Shown piece by piece: positions 1 to 11,652 of a stretch of 64,000 nucleotides of DNA. This DNA is from Fibrobacter sp. UBA7003. GTDB taxonomy: Bacteria; Fibrobacterota; Fibrobacteria; Fibrobacterales; Fibrobacteraceae. The stretch covers positions 183,902 to 247,901 of the forward strand of contig DJXN01000010.1 of NCBI GenBank assembly GCA_002449765.1, given 5' to 3'. Numbering within the stretch: position 1 is the stretch's first letter; every line of letters starts with the position of its first letter. The notes under the pieces are model-generated. The model had not been told where the DNA came from. It saw only the letters and a list, made by a program, of their open reading frames with translations, and did not search any database. A program made the translations under genes and the position numbers.

Positions 1-779
<779 letters not shown>

Positions 780-2324
780 ATGTGGGATAAGTCTTATCTC
801 GAGAAACTCAACGAATACAAGGAAAAATCCATTGCGGGCGGCGGAGCCGCACGTGTCGAAAAGCAGCACTCGCAGGGCAAGCTTACCGCCCGCGAACGCC
901 TCGAAATTCTCTTTGACAAGGGCACGTTCCGCGAAATCGGCGCCCTCCGCGTTTCTACGAGCCTCGATTTGCCCGAATCCAAGCGCATTTTTGGCGACGG
1001 CGTCGTGACCGGCTACGGCAAGGTGAACGGCAGGACCGTCTACGTGGCATCGCAGGACTTTACCGTTAGCGGCGGCTCCCTCGGGTCTGCCCACGCGAAG
1101 AAGATTTGCCAGGCGATGGACCTCGCTCTCGAATCCATGTCCCCGTTCGTGTGCATCAACGACGGCGGTGGCGCCCGCATCGAAGAAGGCGTGAATTCCC
1201 TCGACGGCTACAGCGGCATCTTTACCCGCAACACGCTCGCCTCGGGCATCATCCCGCAGATTTCCGTAATCCTCGGACCCTGTGCCGGTGGCGCCTGCTA
1301 CTCCCCCGCCATTACCGACTTTATCTTCATGACCGAAAAGACGAGCCAGATGTTCATCACAGGCCCGGGCGTCGTGAAGGCTGTGACCGCAGAGACGGTC
1401 TCCCCCGAAGGCCTCGGCGGTGCAGGCGTGCACTCCACCAAGTCCGGTGTTTCGCACTTTGTATGTAAGGACGACAAGGAAACCCTCGAAGCCGTGCGCA
1501 ACCTGCTCAGCTACCTGCCGCAGTCGAACCTCGAGAAGCCTCCCGTCGCCGAGAAGTCCAAGGCCGTCGACAAGTCGAAGGAAATCGAGGAAATCGTCCC
1601 CGACAACTTCAAGAAGGGCTACGATGTTCGCGAAGTCATCGCGACTTTCGCCGACAAGGAAAGCTTCCTTGAAATCCAGAAGGACTTCGCCCGCAACGTG
1701 GTCATCGGTTTCGCCCGTATGGACGGTAACGTCGTGGGCATCGTCGCGAACCAGCCGAACTTCATCGCGGGTTCGCTCGACGTGGATGCTAGCGACAAGG
1801 CAAGCCGTTTCGTGCGCTTCTGCGACTGCTTCAACATTCCTATCCTCACGCTGGAAGACGTTCCGGGCTACATGCCGGGCACCAAGCAGGAACACAACGG
1901 CATCATCCGTCACGGCGCAAAGCTCCTGTACGCCTACGCCGAAGCGACCGTGCCGAAGGTGACGCTTATCCTCCGCAAGGCATACGGTGGCGCCTATATC
2001 GCCATGAACAGCAAGAACCTGGGTGCCGACTACGTGTTCGCACTCCCGATTGCACAGCTCGCCGTGATGGGCGCTGAAGGTGCCGTCGACATCCTTCATA
2101 GGAAGGAAATCGCCGCCTCCGCCACCCCGCAGGAAACGCGCAAGCAGCTCATTGCCGAATACGAGGCGAAGTACCTCAACCCGTATATCGCCGCAAAGAA
2201 CGGCTACATCGACGAAGTGATTTCGCCCGCGAACGTGCGCGACCGCCTGGCCACCGCCTTCGACTACCTCAAGAACAAGAAGAAGGCAAGGCTCTGGAGG
2301 AAGCACGGGAACATCCCGCTCTAA
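780..2324 (+). CDS. Acyl-CoA carboxyltransferase (propionyl-CoA carboxylase beta / methylmalonyl-CoA decarboxylase alpha type)
   Basis: This 514-residue protein belongs to the carboxyltransferase family that moves a carboxyl group between biotin and an acyl-CoA, as in propionyl-CoA carboxylase beta subunits and the alpha subunit of methylmalonyl-CoA decarboxylase. The N-terminal half has the acyl-CoA oxyanion-hole segment GGGARIEEGV near residue 128 and GPCAGGACYSPA near 166. The C-terminal half has the biotin-site segment KAYGGAYIAM near 399. The length is normal. The ATG is preceded by AGGAG at 770-774. No biotin carrier, biotin carboxylase or membrane decarboxylase gene is next to it, so the direction of the reaction cannot be decided here. 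A link to succinate-propionate metabolism is inference. Confidence 0.9.
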   Translation: MWDKSYLEKLNEYKEKSIAGGGAARVEKQHSQGKLTARERLEILFDKGTFREIGALRVSTSLDLPESKRIFGDGVVTGYGKVNGRTVYVASQDFTVSGGSLGSAHAKKICQAMDLALESMSPFVCINDGGGARIEEGVNSLDGYSGIFTRNTLASGIIPQISVILGPCAGGACYSPAITDFIFMTEKTSQMFITGPGVVKAVTAETVSPEGLGGAGVHSTKSGVSHFVCKDDKETLEAVRNLLSYLPQSNLEKPPVAEKSKAVDKSKEIEEIVPDNFKKGYDVREVIATFADKESFLEIQKDFARNVVIGFARMDGNVVGIVANQPNFIAGSLDVDASDKASRFVRFCDCFNIPILTLEDVPGYMPGTKQEHNGIIRHGAKLLYAYAEATVPKVTLILRKAYGGAYIAMNSKNLGADYVFALPIAQLAVMGAEGAVDILHRKEIAASATPQETRKQLIAEYEAKYLNPYIAAKNGYIDEVISPANVRDRLATAFDYLKNKKKARLWRKHGNIPL

Positions 2325-2350
2325 ACAAAACTATTCTATTCTAATAATTA

Positions 2351-3136
2351 TTATAATATATCAACCAGATTCTGGTGGAGCAGGCCGTTTGTAAAGACGG
2401 CCTGTTCTGCATCCACGAATTCGAGCGGTTGCCCGTCGATGCGGGTCGACATTCCGCCGGCTTCCTCGACCATCAGCGCGATGGCTGCGATATCCCACGG
2501 GTAGCTCATGGTCATCACAAAGCAATCGATGCGACCGCAGGCTGTAAAGCAACCCTCCACAACCGCAGAGCCAAGGCACTTGACACGTTCGAAGGCTTCC
2601 GCCTCGCGTGCGAAGTTGCGGGAATTCTGCTCGTTAATCTTCGAGACATCGCCCACGTTGAAATCGCCATTGCTTACGATGGCATGGACAGAATCCGCCT
2701 CGCGGCTCACATGGATCGGGCGTCCATTCATAAAGGCTCCCCCGCCCTTCGATGCAGTATAGAGTTCACCGAGTTTCGGGAGGTTGATTGCCGCCACGAG
2801 CGGCTTGCCCTCGAAATGGAGCGCGATGGAGATGCCCCAGAGCGGGATGCCGCGACTGAAATTGACCGTGCCATCGACCGGGTCGATAATCCACAGGTAG
2901 CGCGGGTCCTCGCCTTCGATAACGCCAGCCTCTTCGGTACGGATGCAATGCGTCGGGAACACACTTCGAATTCCCTCGACAATCAGCTTTTCGCTTGCGA
3001 TATCGGCACGCGTCACCACGTCCTTCTTGGACTTGTAATGCACATCGCCCAGGTTTTGTTGGATTTCAAGACAGAGTTCACCGGCGCGCTTCGCAAGCGA
3101 TTCGGCGACAGACAAAAACTTTTCTATTTCGGACAT
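2351..3136 (-). CDS. suhB: Inositol monophosphatase family phosphatase
   Basis: This 261-residue protein is a Mg-dependent sugar or inositol phosphate phosphatase of the IMPase/SuhB family. The metal-binding residues are visible: the Glu pair at 68-69 (RTEEAG), the IDPVDGTVNF motif around residues 84-93 and WDIAA near 215, followed by the VEEAGG stretch. The length matches the family. It lies on the minus strand downstream of a large lipoprotein gene with 17 bases between them, so the two may be cotranscribed. The exact substrate cannot be told from sequence, and other members act on histidinol phosphate or PAP, so the symbol is a family label. Confidence 0.85.
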   Translation of the reverse strand: MSEIEKFLSVAESLAKRAGELCLEIQQNLGDVHYKSKKDVVTRADIASEKLIVEGIRSVFPTHCIRTEEAGVIEGEDPRYLWIIDPVDGTVNFSRGIPLWGISIALHFEGKPLVAAINLPKLGELYTASKGGGAFMNGRPIHVSREADSVHAIVSNGDFNVGDVSKINEQNSRNFAREAEAFERVKCLGSAVVEGCFTACGRIDCFVMTMSYPWDIAAIALMVEEAGGMSTRIDGQPLEFVDAEQAVFTNGLLHQNLVDIL

Positions 3137-3153
3137 TTTAAAGAATTAAAAAT

Positions 3154-5490
3154 TTATTCTGGATAAGCGCAGCAGCGGAATCCAATCGTCGTGGACTTGT
3201 AGAAAGACGCCGCCAGGCGGAAAGGAACCTTCTCGCCCGTCAAGAACACCACCTTGATTTCTGACGGAACATATTTGAGTCCGTTCGCAAGCGTGTCGAG
3301 CCAGGCATCGCCGCCCTTCCTGTATTCGGAATAGAGCGCATAGTCGGTACCGATGGAATTGCCGTTCGAATCCTGGACATCGAAGAACTGCAAAGTATCC
3401 TTGAAGTCCTTCATTGTCAGATAGGGTTTCTTCTCGTAAGGCGTCCGAGACGTATCGGCCTGGAACAAGGTATCAACCTTGGTCCCTTCTCGGTACAGGA
3501 AAATCGTATCGGTCGAATAGGCCGGGCGCGTAAAGTACGGGAAAGAACGGTTGGTGCAATAGGCGAGCGACTCACGGTCGAGTCCGTTGTAAATCTTGAA
3601 GCTAGAGCCCTTCACCACGGCCGATGTATCTTCGGACTTGCCGATGACCCATTCCTGGTATTGCCCGGGCAGGTCGCGGATGCCGTCGGGGTTTACGCAG
3701 CGCGGATTGCGCTTGGAAATGTCTGCCGCGGAGATGGAATCGTTCGTCCCGACATTGCAGTAGCCGAAAAGGAAGGAACTCGCATCGACAGAAAGTTCGT
3801 TCAATACACCATACGAAAGCGAACCACCCGAGAGGCAGACAAGCTCCCAGTCGCGTTCGTTGCAAAGACTCACCTTGAATCCGCTCGCCGAAACAGCCTC
3901 GCAGGCGGCAACCGCCTCGGAGTGCCGCACGTTGACAACGAATTCGCCGGAATCGTTCCGGTGTTCGAACTTTTCCATGCAGAACTTCGACGAATCAGAA
4001 ACGGAAACAGGAACAAACCCTTCCGGACATTCCAGTTCAGACGCGAGCGCGCCCGGAGAGACATAAACGGTATCGACCAACGCGGCGGAATAATAACCGG
4101 ACTTGTCCTTGGAACGGATGCGGAAAACAATCGTATCCCCCGGGGAAACCCAGCGGATGGTATCAGTCACAAAAATTCCCGTCGCGGAAGCCACCATGGT
4201 ATCCCCATCTAGCGCATAGCGCTTGGAGAACCGCCCTGCGGCAAGCGTCGTGTCGTCATAAATCTTCCAGTTCTTGTCCAGGGCGCTATAACGTTCGATG
4301 ATATAAGTCTGAACCGTATCATAGCACAGCGTAAAAAGACACGTATCCGGAATGAGGACGATGGAATCCGACTTGATTGGGTGCTTGACCTCGTAAGGAT
4401 CGACGCTCATGCTCCAGAATATGCGGAGCCGGTTGTTGCTGTCGAGGCGCGCCTTTCCGGGGAAAAGGGAATCTTCAAGAATAAAGATGCGAGTCGGCAT
4501 CACCGGAGCAACAGAATCCGTCGTGATAAAGAGCTGGTTAGTTTCAACCGTAGAAAGTCCTTCCGTCCCGGAGGAATTGCCTGCGGCATCCCAGGCGGAC
4601 AGGCCAATCGTGTATTCGGACTTGGACTGCAGGCCCCTGATGACCATGCGGAAACGGTTGAGAGAATCGACATCGGCATCAAAGCCCTTGCCGTCGATTA
4701 TCGAGAGGCGCAGATAATTCTTGTCCTTGTCCGTGTGCGACACGGAATCGAACCAGACAGAATCCGTATTCGCGCGGATTCGCGAATGGCGCCTATAGAA
4801 CTTGGAACCCGTAGAATCCACTCCGTCAGCCGTGGTGAGAATCACCTTAAGGTTACGCAAGTCCTCGTTCTTGTCGGCCGAATAGATAACCACATTGTAG
4901 CCGACAATTTCGCCGGACAGCTCGGCCGGCTTGTAGAAATCCACCTGGTCCGTTGGACGGAACCATTCGAAAAGAGCCCCGTTCGTCCAGACAGAATCAA
5001 ATATCGTCACGCGAGAGGGCGGCAGGTCATCGCCAAAATGAAGGAAAACGCGCTGGACAGAGCCAGGATCCTTATCATCGGAATACTTGCAGAAAAGAGC
5101 CACCTGCAGGCTGTCGTATTTCCCGATGTATTCCTGCACAAGGTCGGTCAAGTCGAGCGTGTCGTAGTAACTCGACGTTCCCTTGGGATATTCGATAAAT
5201 TGCGTCGCCTTGTCGATCTGTTTGGAGGAAACCGCTTTCGAGGTGTCGTCGACGACAAACGTATCGAGCCAGACGACAAGGCCCGAATAATGTTCACGTT
5301 CGATAGGATAATGGTAGCGGATACGGTAGCAGGCCGAAGAGTCCCCTTCGTCGGCACAGCTACGAAGGACGCTCATTTCCATGATTTCGCGGTCAAAAAG
5401 GAATTCTGTCCCTTCCTCTTCGTCGGAACAGGCGACCAAGGCAAAAAACAGGGCCGCAAACGCAAAAAATGTCGAGAACAGCAATCTCAT
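3154..5490 (-). CDS. Large lipoprotein with C-terminal formylglycine-enzyme-like domain
   Basis: This 778-residue protein starts with a lipoprotein signal whose lipobox is LVAC, with the lipidated Cys at residue 21, followed by an acidic stretch. The middle (about 130-470) looks like beta-rich, fibronectin-like surface modules. From about residue 486 the sequence resembles the FGE-sulfatase/SUMF1 fold: it has a CPEGFVPV start, repeated Cys residues, LCNERDWELVC and a terminal GFRCC. The same fold underlies FISUMP proteins, so this is probably a surface-exposed, non-catalytic relative. The catalytic role is not established. An ATG at 5490 with a clear signal peptide sets the start. Confidence 0.7.
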   Translation of the reverse strand: MRLLFSTFFAFAALFFALVACSDEEEGTEFLFDREIMEMSVLRSCADEGDSSACYRIRYHYPIEREHYSGLVVWLDTFVVDDTSKAVSSKQIDKATQFIEYPKGTSSYYDTLDLTDLVQEYIGKYDSLQVALFCKYSDDKDPGSVQRVFLHFGDDLPPSRVTIFDSVWTNGALFEWFRPTDQVDFYKPAELSGEIVGYNVVIYSADKNEDLRNLKVILTTADGVDSTGSKFYRRHSRIRANTDSVWFDSVSHTDKDKNYLRLSIIDGKGFDADVDSLNRFRMVIRGLQSKSEYTIGLSAWDAAGNSSGTEGLSTVETNQLFITTDSVAPVMPTRIFILEDSLFPGKARLDSNNRLRIFWSMSVDPYEVKHPIKSDSIVLIPDTCLFTLCYDTVQTYIIERYSALDKNWKIYDDTTLAAGRFSKRYALDGDTMVASATGIFVTDTIRWVSPGDTIVFRIRSKDKSGYYSAALVDTVYVSPGALASELECPEGFVPVSVSDSSKFCMEKFEHRNDSGEFVVNVRHSEAVAACEAVSASGFKVSLCNERDWELVCLSGGSLSYGVLNELSVDASSFLFGYCNVGTNDSISAADISKRNPRCVNPDGIRDLPGQYQEWVIGKSEDTSAVVKGSSFKIYNGLDRESLAYCTNRSFPYFTRPAYSTDTIFLYREGTKVDTLFQADTSRTPYEKKPYLTMKDFKDTLQFFDVQDSNGNSIGTDYALYSEYRKGGDAWLDTLANGLKYVPSEIKVVFLTGEKVPFRLAASFYKSTTIGFRCCAYPE

Positions 5491-5629
5491 TGGCAGAAAA
5501 ATAGCAATTTAACGCATGCCGAGCCCATTAAACATTGCCAAAATACTTCAAAAGCGGCTTTTTTTTCGGGTTAATCGAACTTTTTCTGCAAATAAATTAT
5601 AAATTAGTGATCAGTTAAAGAGGAAGACT

Positions 5630-5860
5630 ATGAAGAAGAAAATTTTAATTCCCGTACTCGCCATGACTGCTCTCGCCCTTACCGCCTGTGGCGACAGCGG
5701 TTCCACCAAGCCTTGCCAGAAGCCGGTATATTGCTATAGAACAACACTGGACGACAACAGAGAATGCAATCCAGATAAAGCCTATATTGACGCCAAGGTA
5801 CAAAAGGCAAAAGAAGAAGGCATTTTCAAGGAAGAATTCGAGGACTGCTGGGAAATGTAG
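5630..5860 (+). CDS. Small lipoprotein, 76 residues
   Basis: This is a short secreted lipoprotein with lipobox LTAC and Cys at residue 20. The mature part is about 56 residues, with four further Cys residues and a charged C-terminal segment. The start ATG has AAAGAGGAAG just upstream. It is a single gene between two minus-strand neighbours. No family was recognised and no function is proposed. Confidence 0.7.
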   Translation: MKKKILIPVLAMTALALTACGDSGSTKPCQKPVYCYRTTLDDNRECNPDKAYIDAKVQKAKEEGIFKEEFEDCWEM

Positions 5861-5881
5861 CGCCCCAGCGCCGTTTGCTCG

Positions 5882-6526
5882 CTACTGGACAAACAGCGGG
5901 GCTTCCTTAGCGAAATCCTCAACCATGTACCGGAGTGACGTTTCCCAGTCGCTCCGTGTAACGGCGAACATATAGCTGTTCCTCCCCCGTGCATAGCCAT
6001 AGCCTAAATTCTTTTTCGTTCTTGCATCGTAGAAGGCATAAGTGCATTTCATTGTAAAATAGGAATAGGTCGTGGCCATCATCATTCCATTTGCAGTAGT
6101 GACATAACGGACCTCTTGTTCTCGACCAATCCAGGTATTTGTCACAACGAGATAGACGTCGGCATCCGCCTGAATATGATCGAAAGAAGGAACCATGAAA
6201 TCCTTGTCCGCCAACTCACGCCTCTTGTAGCTTACCTCGTTAGGCTGGATCAGTTTCATGGAATACTGGGTTCCGTTTTGCGACCTCGTTATCAAATTTT
6301 GCTTCAACTCCGGGCCAAACCACTTCGCAAAATTAGACGTATACTCCGGCAAGTCGTCACTCAAATCGTCCGGCACAACCACCTTGGGCATCGTGAAGAC
6401 GACCTTGACACTCTTGGGTTGAGGTTTACCTCTCCAGTCTTCATCTATGAAATAACGGGGGGCGCCACAGGCAGAAAGCATAATGCCTGCAATTAACGAG
6501 AAAAGAACAAGTTTGATTGAATTCAT
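5882..6526 (-). CDS. Lipoprotein, 214 residues, paralogue of the upstream neighbour
   Basis: The lipobox is LSAC with Cys at residue 20. The mature domain begins with an FIDEDW stretch followed by a SVKVVFTMPK beta-strand, and later a DVYLVVTNTWIG strand. The neighbouring lipoprotein at 6546-7214 has the matching stretches FLDAGW and MKILVTKPTV in the same order, so the two are diverged tandem paralogues. AGGAG sits four bases before the ATG at 6526. Only 19 bases separate the two genes, so an operon is likely. The pattern recalls DUF4136-like envelope lipoproteins, but this is a weak resemblance and no function is claimed. Confidence 0.65.
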   Translation of the reverse strand: MNSIKLVLFSLIAGIMLSACGAPRYFIDEDWRGKPQPKSVKVVFTMPKVVVPDDLSDDLPEYTSNFAKWFGPELKQNLITRSQNGTQYSMKLIQPNEVSYKRRELADKDFMVPSFDHIQADADVYLVVTNTWIGREQEVRYVTTANGMMMATTYSYFTMKCTYAFYDARTKKNLGYGYARGRNSYMFAVTRSDWETSLRYMVEDFAKEAPLFVQ

Positions 6527-6545
6527 ATAACTCCTAATATAAAAA

Positions 6546-7214
6546 CTAGAAACGCGTGACAGGGGTCTTGCCCAGGATTTTCAGCATCAGCTGACGCACG
6601 TTTTCGTACCAGCCCTGCTCCATCGCAATTTCCTCGTGGAAAACACTTTCCTCGAGGTGTCCGTACGCAAGCCGCTTGCCGCTTTTCACGTCGTAAACGA
6701 CATAGTCGGCATCAATCTCGGTAGATTCACCCTTGATCGTGATTCCCGCGGAGGCAACGGAGGCCATTGCGGCGCCACCCGCAGGAACAACCATGACCGC
6801 TCCCACGGGAGAGCCACCAACGGTCCTCGAGCTCTCCGAAAAGACCATCTGGACGTTGTCCAGTATCATGTAGATATCGAAACTGTCCGACATCGCTTCG
6901 ACCTTCGGAATCTGGACTTCGACACCGCTCATGTTCAGCGGTTCATGCGAAATTTTCTTCTTGGAAATTTTTTCCACCACGCACGGAACGTTCGAGTTGA
7001 ACTGCATGGCATGATCGACCTTCTCCCTGAACCAGTCCGAAATCGGGTCCATCACGTCGGGTAAAGTTTCTTCATCCGAAACAGTGGGTTTCGTAACTAG
7101 GATTTTCATCTTCGCGGGTTTCTGGGTCCAGCCAGCATCCAGGAACTGGCGTTCCGACGAGCAACCGACACAAAGCAAGAACAACAGGAAAACCACAAAC
7201 AACTTTGTTTTCAT
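6546..7214 (-). CDS. Lipoprotein, 222 residues, paralogue of the downstream neighbour
   Basis: The signal ends in LCVGC with the lipidated Cys at residue 18. The mature part shares the W-x-(K/R)-x-P...V(L/V)x-x-P layout with the protein at 5882-6526. It also has a Gly/Ala-rich patch (GGSPVGAVMVVPAGGAA) about two thirds along and a terminal region that mentions no known motif. AAAGGTGA lies seven bases before the ATG. It is the first gene of a two-gene unit that starts just after the guaB terminator. No function is proposed. Confidence 0.65.
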   Translation of the reverse strand: MKTKLFVVFLLFLLCVGCSSERQFLDAGWTQKPAKMKILVTKPTVSDEETLPDVMDPISDWFREKVDHAMQFNSNVPCVVEKISKKKISHEPLNMSGVEVQIPKVEAMSDSFDIYMILDNVQMVFSESSRTVGGSPVGAVMVVPAGGAAMASVASAGITIKGESTEIDADYVVYDVKSGKRLAYGHLEESVFHEEIAMEQGWYENVRQLMLKILGKTPVTRF

Positions 7215-7240
7215 AAAAAATCACCTTTCTAAATGCGAAA

Positions 7241-7277
7241 TATAAAAAACCCTGTCGTAGTTTGTCTACAACAGGGT
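7241..7277 (-). terminator. Rho-independent terminator of guaB
   Basis: An inverted repeat of 12 bases (7249-7260 with 7266-7277, one mismatch) encloses a 5-base loop. Read on the minus strand it is followed by six T. It lies 47 bases after the guaB stop codon. Confidence 0.85.
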
Positions 7278-7323
7278 CGTTTATTTACAAAGCCATAAAC
7301 TGAGTATACAACTCAGTCCTAAC

Positions 7324-8817
<1,494 letters not shown>

Positions 8818-9372
8818 TCACTTGCCGTTATAGCGTTCCATGCACTTTTCGATGCCGAACTTGAAGTAGCATTCCACGAGAGCCGGAACTTTCGCGATAG
8901 CCTCTTCAAAGACCGGGCGGTCCTCAGGCGAGAACTTCGCCAAGACCCAGTTGCTGAGGTCGAATTTCGAGGGGCACTTGCCCACCCCAAAGCGGATACG
9001 CGGGAACTTGTCGCCCACATGCTCGATGATGTTCCTAAGCCCGTTCTGACCACCGTGACTACCGTCCTTGCGGCAACGGATGCGGCCTACGTCCAAATTA
9101 ATGTCGTCACTAAAGACCAGCAGATGGTCAACCTTCACCTTGTACCAGGTCATCAGGGCCTGGACAGCCTCGCCCGAGAGGTTCATGTAGGTCTGCGGCT
9201 TTGCGAGCAGGCATTCCTCGCCCGCTATGGTCACCTTCATGGTGAGCGCCTTGTGTTCGCTCTTCCAGTCCTTGTTCGGGTCGGCAAGCTTTTCGATTGC
9301 CATAAAGCCCGCGTTGTGATGCGTATTAGAGTACTGAGTACCAGGATTTCCGAGACCGACGATAATGTACAT
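8818..9372 (-). CDS. pth: Peptidyl-tRNA hydrolase
   Basis: Pth cleaves peptides from peptidyl-tRNA to recycle stalled tRNA. The 184-residue length is normal. GLGNPG is at residues 6-11, the catalytic His lies in THHNAG near residue 19, the MNLSG stretch follows, and the Asp of the FSDDIN segment corresponds to the catalytic Asp93 of E. coli. GSHGGQNGL is also present. It lies just upstream of guaB and downstream of a fibro-slime gene on the same strand, but only the pth-guaB pair looks functionally housekeeping. Confidence 0.95.
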   Translation of the reverse strand: MYIIVGLGNPGTQYSNTHHNAGFMAIEKLADPNKDWKSEHKALTMKVTIAGEECLLAKPQTYMNLSGEAVQALMTWYKVKVDHLLVFSDDINLDVGRIRCRKDGSHGGQNGLRNIIEHVGDKFPRIRFGVGKCPSKFDLSNWVLAKFSPEDRPVFEEAIAKVPALVECYFKFGIEKCMERYNGK

Positions 9373-9409
9373 GATTCAGATCCGATAAGGTTAAACCTAG
9401 AGAAAAACG

Positions 9410-10981
9410 TTACGGGGCGTAGCGGCTAGACGCGACCTCGCCCAGGTTCGTCCGGATAAGGAAATTGGATTCGCCCGTCTGGCGCTTGGCATGGAAGAAG
9501 TGGAGATGGTGCCAGGTGTCATCGGCCCAGCCGGTCGCATCGGTCACACCATCACAGTTCGAATAATCAGCCAAGGGTTCACCCGCATGGCAACCGTGTC
9601 CGTTCCGCGCAAGGACAAACATGTCGATGTTGCCGGGCGTCGGGGAATGCGTTCCGCCGAGGTCGATGGCCAGCACGCCGTCCACAAAAACCCAGATGTC
9701 GTCATCGCCTGCAATTTCGAAAACTTCGGGACTGGGAACCTGGTTTGCCGAGCGGTACTTGAACTTCACGTAGCCCATTTCCGTAAATCCGAAATTACGG
9801 AGGTGATGCAAGCCAACATTATAAGGAGCAGCCCCGGCCGCTGCCATAGCCGCATCCGGAGACCTAGGACCGCCATTCAGGAGCCATGCCGCACAGAGTT
9901 GATCGGTACTGGCGTTCATCGCATCCTTCTGGTCGGGCGCATACTGGTAATCGTACGGCGGGCAGGTAATGGAAAGCGACTGCGGCCCCCACTGTTCACA
10001 CTGGTCCGTCGTGCATCCGCCATTCTCCTTCGTTGCCACCGACTTGAAACTGAGAGAGACCGGATCGACAACATCCAGAGGGAAATAGCCGCCGTTGCTG
10101 TAGTTGTAATCGATAGAATAGGCATTGGACGCATCGGACGGAATCACGAGAGCCGTATTGGTGCGCTTGACAAAGGAATTATTGTCGTCATACCATTCGT
10201 CGAAGAACTGGTTATCGCAGAGGTCGTTTGCCTTCTGGATTTTCACGCCGTCGAGCATGTCGATTTCGCCCGTCTCGGGATCCGGGGTGAACACAAGGTA
10301 GGGCTGCACCATGCCGGGAGTGTAGTAGACGGGATTAGACCACAAGATATCGGTACACTTGGAGCCACGAACCGCCGCGTCAGCCACCTTCACATAGCCA
10401 TGACGAGTGCGTCCAGACTCTTCTTTGTCGGCACATTCGCCATACTTGAGCGTATCTGTCGCCGTCGTCCTTTGCAGGTAAGTCGGCAAGAATACATTCG
10501 GCACATTCGGCAGTCCATCCTGGCCAATCCAGGCTCCCGTCTTGGAGTTAACGTTGCCACAGGTCATATGATAAGCTTCAAGTGCATACCAGGAAGCATC
10601 GTACCCCGGCAAACCGGCATTGAGAATCAGTTCGCCACAAAGCCCTGACGTAGCACCCTTGAGTTCGCAATAATTATAGTCTCCCCTGCTCGCATATTCG
10701 CTGGAGAAATTCTCGAAGTCCGGATGCGTCACCTGGAAATCGCGGATGACCAGGTCGAACGTGATACCGCCAGCCTCGGCCGTATTTACGACGGTCTCGG
10801 AACTGCTGGAAGGCGTGCCGCCGTTCTGGGGATTGCTCCCATGATTCTCGTTTTCGTCGGGGCCATTGGGGCCGCCGTAATTGCCGTGCGGCCTCTGCGG
10901 GTTATCGTTGCATGCCACAAGCAGGGCCGACATGGCAAGGGGAACGAAAGCAGAAAGAACAAAATTGCGAGGTTTTTTCAT
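9410..10981 (-). CDS. Fibro-slime domain lipoprotein
   Basis: This 523-residue protein has a lipoprotein signal (LVAC, Cys at residue 24) and a short hydrophilic linker. It then has a fibro-slime domain, beginning with GITFDLVIRDFQVTHPDFE and ending with the PA14-like calcium-loop segment DDDIWVFVDGVLAIDLGGTH near residue 440. Fibro-slime proteins are surface proteins found in fibre-adhering Fibrobacter and in slime moulds; roles in adhesion to cellulose are known for some paralogues. The mature part is rich in Asp, Asn, Gly and Cys. It starts a surface-protein block with the FISUMP genes upstream. Adhesion is inference for this copy. Confidence 0.85.
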   Translation of the reverse strand: MKKPRNFVLSAFVPLAMSALLVACNDNPQRPHGNYGGPNGPDENENHGSNPQNGGTPSSSSETVVNTAEAGGITFDLVIRDFQVTHPDFENFSSEYASRGDYNYCELKGATSGLCGELILNAGLPGYDASWYALEAYHMTCGNVNSKTGAWIGQDGLPNVPNVFLPTYLQRTTATDTLKYGECADKEESGRTRHGYVKVADAAVRGSKCTDILWSNPVYYTPGMVQPYLVFTPDPETGEIDMLDGVKIQKANDLCDNQFFDEWYDDNNSFVKRTNTALVIPSDASNAYSIDYNYSNGGYFPLDVVDPVSLSFKSVATKENGGCTTDQCEQWGPQSLSITCPPYDYQYAPDQKDAMNASTDQLCAAWLLNGGPRSPDAAMAAAGAAPYNVGLHHLRNFGFTEMGYVKFKYRSANQVPSPEVFEIAGDDDIWVFVDGVLAIDLGGTHSPTPGNIDMFVLARNGHGCHAGEPLADYSNCDGVTDATGWADDTWHHLHFFHAKRQTGESNFLIRTNLGEVASSRYAP

Positions 10982-10993
10982 GGTACTAATACT

Positions 10994-11650
10994 TTAATCC
11001 TTGACACAGCGGACAGAAAAAGCCTGTTCCATGTTAATGGGTTCAATGACAACAGATGCAACGGACAACGAACCGGAAATCATTAATGCATATGCATTGG
11101 CACCATCTTGTGTCGCGCTCCAAAAATAAGCATAAGAACCCATATCGGTATAATTATCGGCAAATCGTTTTTGTCCTGCAGGATAAGCATTGAAACCGGA
11201 TGAATTATTTCCGTCCCAGTCACTCGCCGATTTTAAAGATTCGGCATTAACATCACCACCCGTATTCTTAATCAATATTTCAAACTCTTCAGCAGAAGGC
11301 AAATGCCAGCCATCGGGGCAGGCGGCCACAAAGGCATCTTTAAATTCGTACAATCTTCCTGCTATATCGCAGTTCCTGTCATCGTTATCGTAGCAATAGC
11401 TCTTTCCTGTATCAAAATTGAGATTTTCCGCCATCCATACCTGACCTGCTATATTAACGGTACTATACCAACGGCCATCACGTTCGTCCGTCATATATCC
11501 GTACGAGGGCAGAGGATTATCTTCCGTAGTCGCCGACGAACCGCTTGCATCATCCGGTTCAAATTCGTCCTTGATTTGCTGAGCATAGTCGGTGCAGGCG
11601 CAGAAGCACATCAACGAGAAAAGGACAAGGATGTCAATCAACTTCGTCAT
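10994..11650 (-). CDS. FISUMP domain lipoprotein (single domain)
   Basis: This 218-residue lipoprotein has lipobox FCAC with Cys at residue 19. It carries one FISUMP domain: DERDGRWYSTVNIAGQVWMAENLNF, then a Cys pair in the YCYDND-NCD segment, GRLYEF, CPDGWHLPSAEEFE and the terminal SVRCVKD. FISUMP is a Fibrobacter paralogous family with an FGE/C-type-lectin-like fold of unknown function, normally outside the cell. Its first mature residues (TDYAQQIKDEFEPDDAS) nearly repeat those of the next protein upstream (TDYAQKIKDEFDPDDAS), so the pair arose by duplication. Three bases separate the two genes. Confidence 0.85.
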   Translation of the reverse strand: MTKLIDILVLFSLMCFCACTDYAQQIKDEFEPDDASGSSATTEDNPLPSYGYMTDERDGRWYSTVNIAGQVWMAENLNFDTGKSYCYDNDDRNCDIAGRLYEFKDAFVAACPDGWHLPSAEEFEILIKNTGGDVNAESLKSASDWDGNNSSGFNAYPAGQKRFADNYTDMGSYAYFWSATQDGANAYALMISGSLSVASVVIEPINMEQAFSVRCVKD

Positions 11651-11652
11651 AA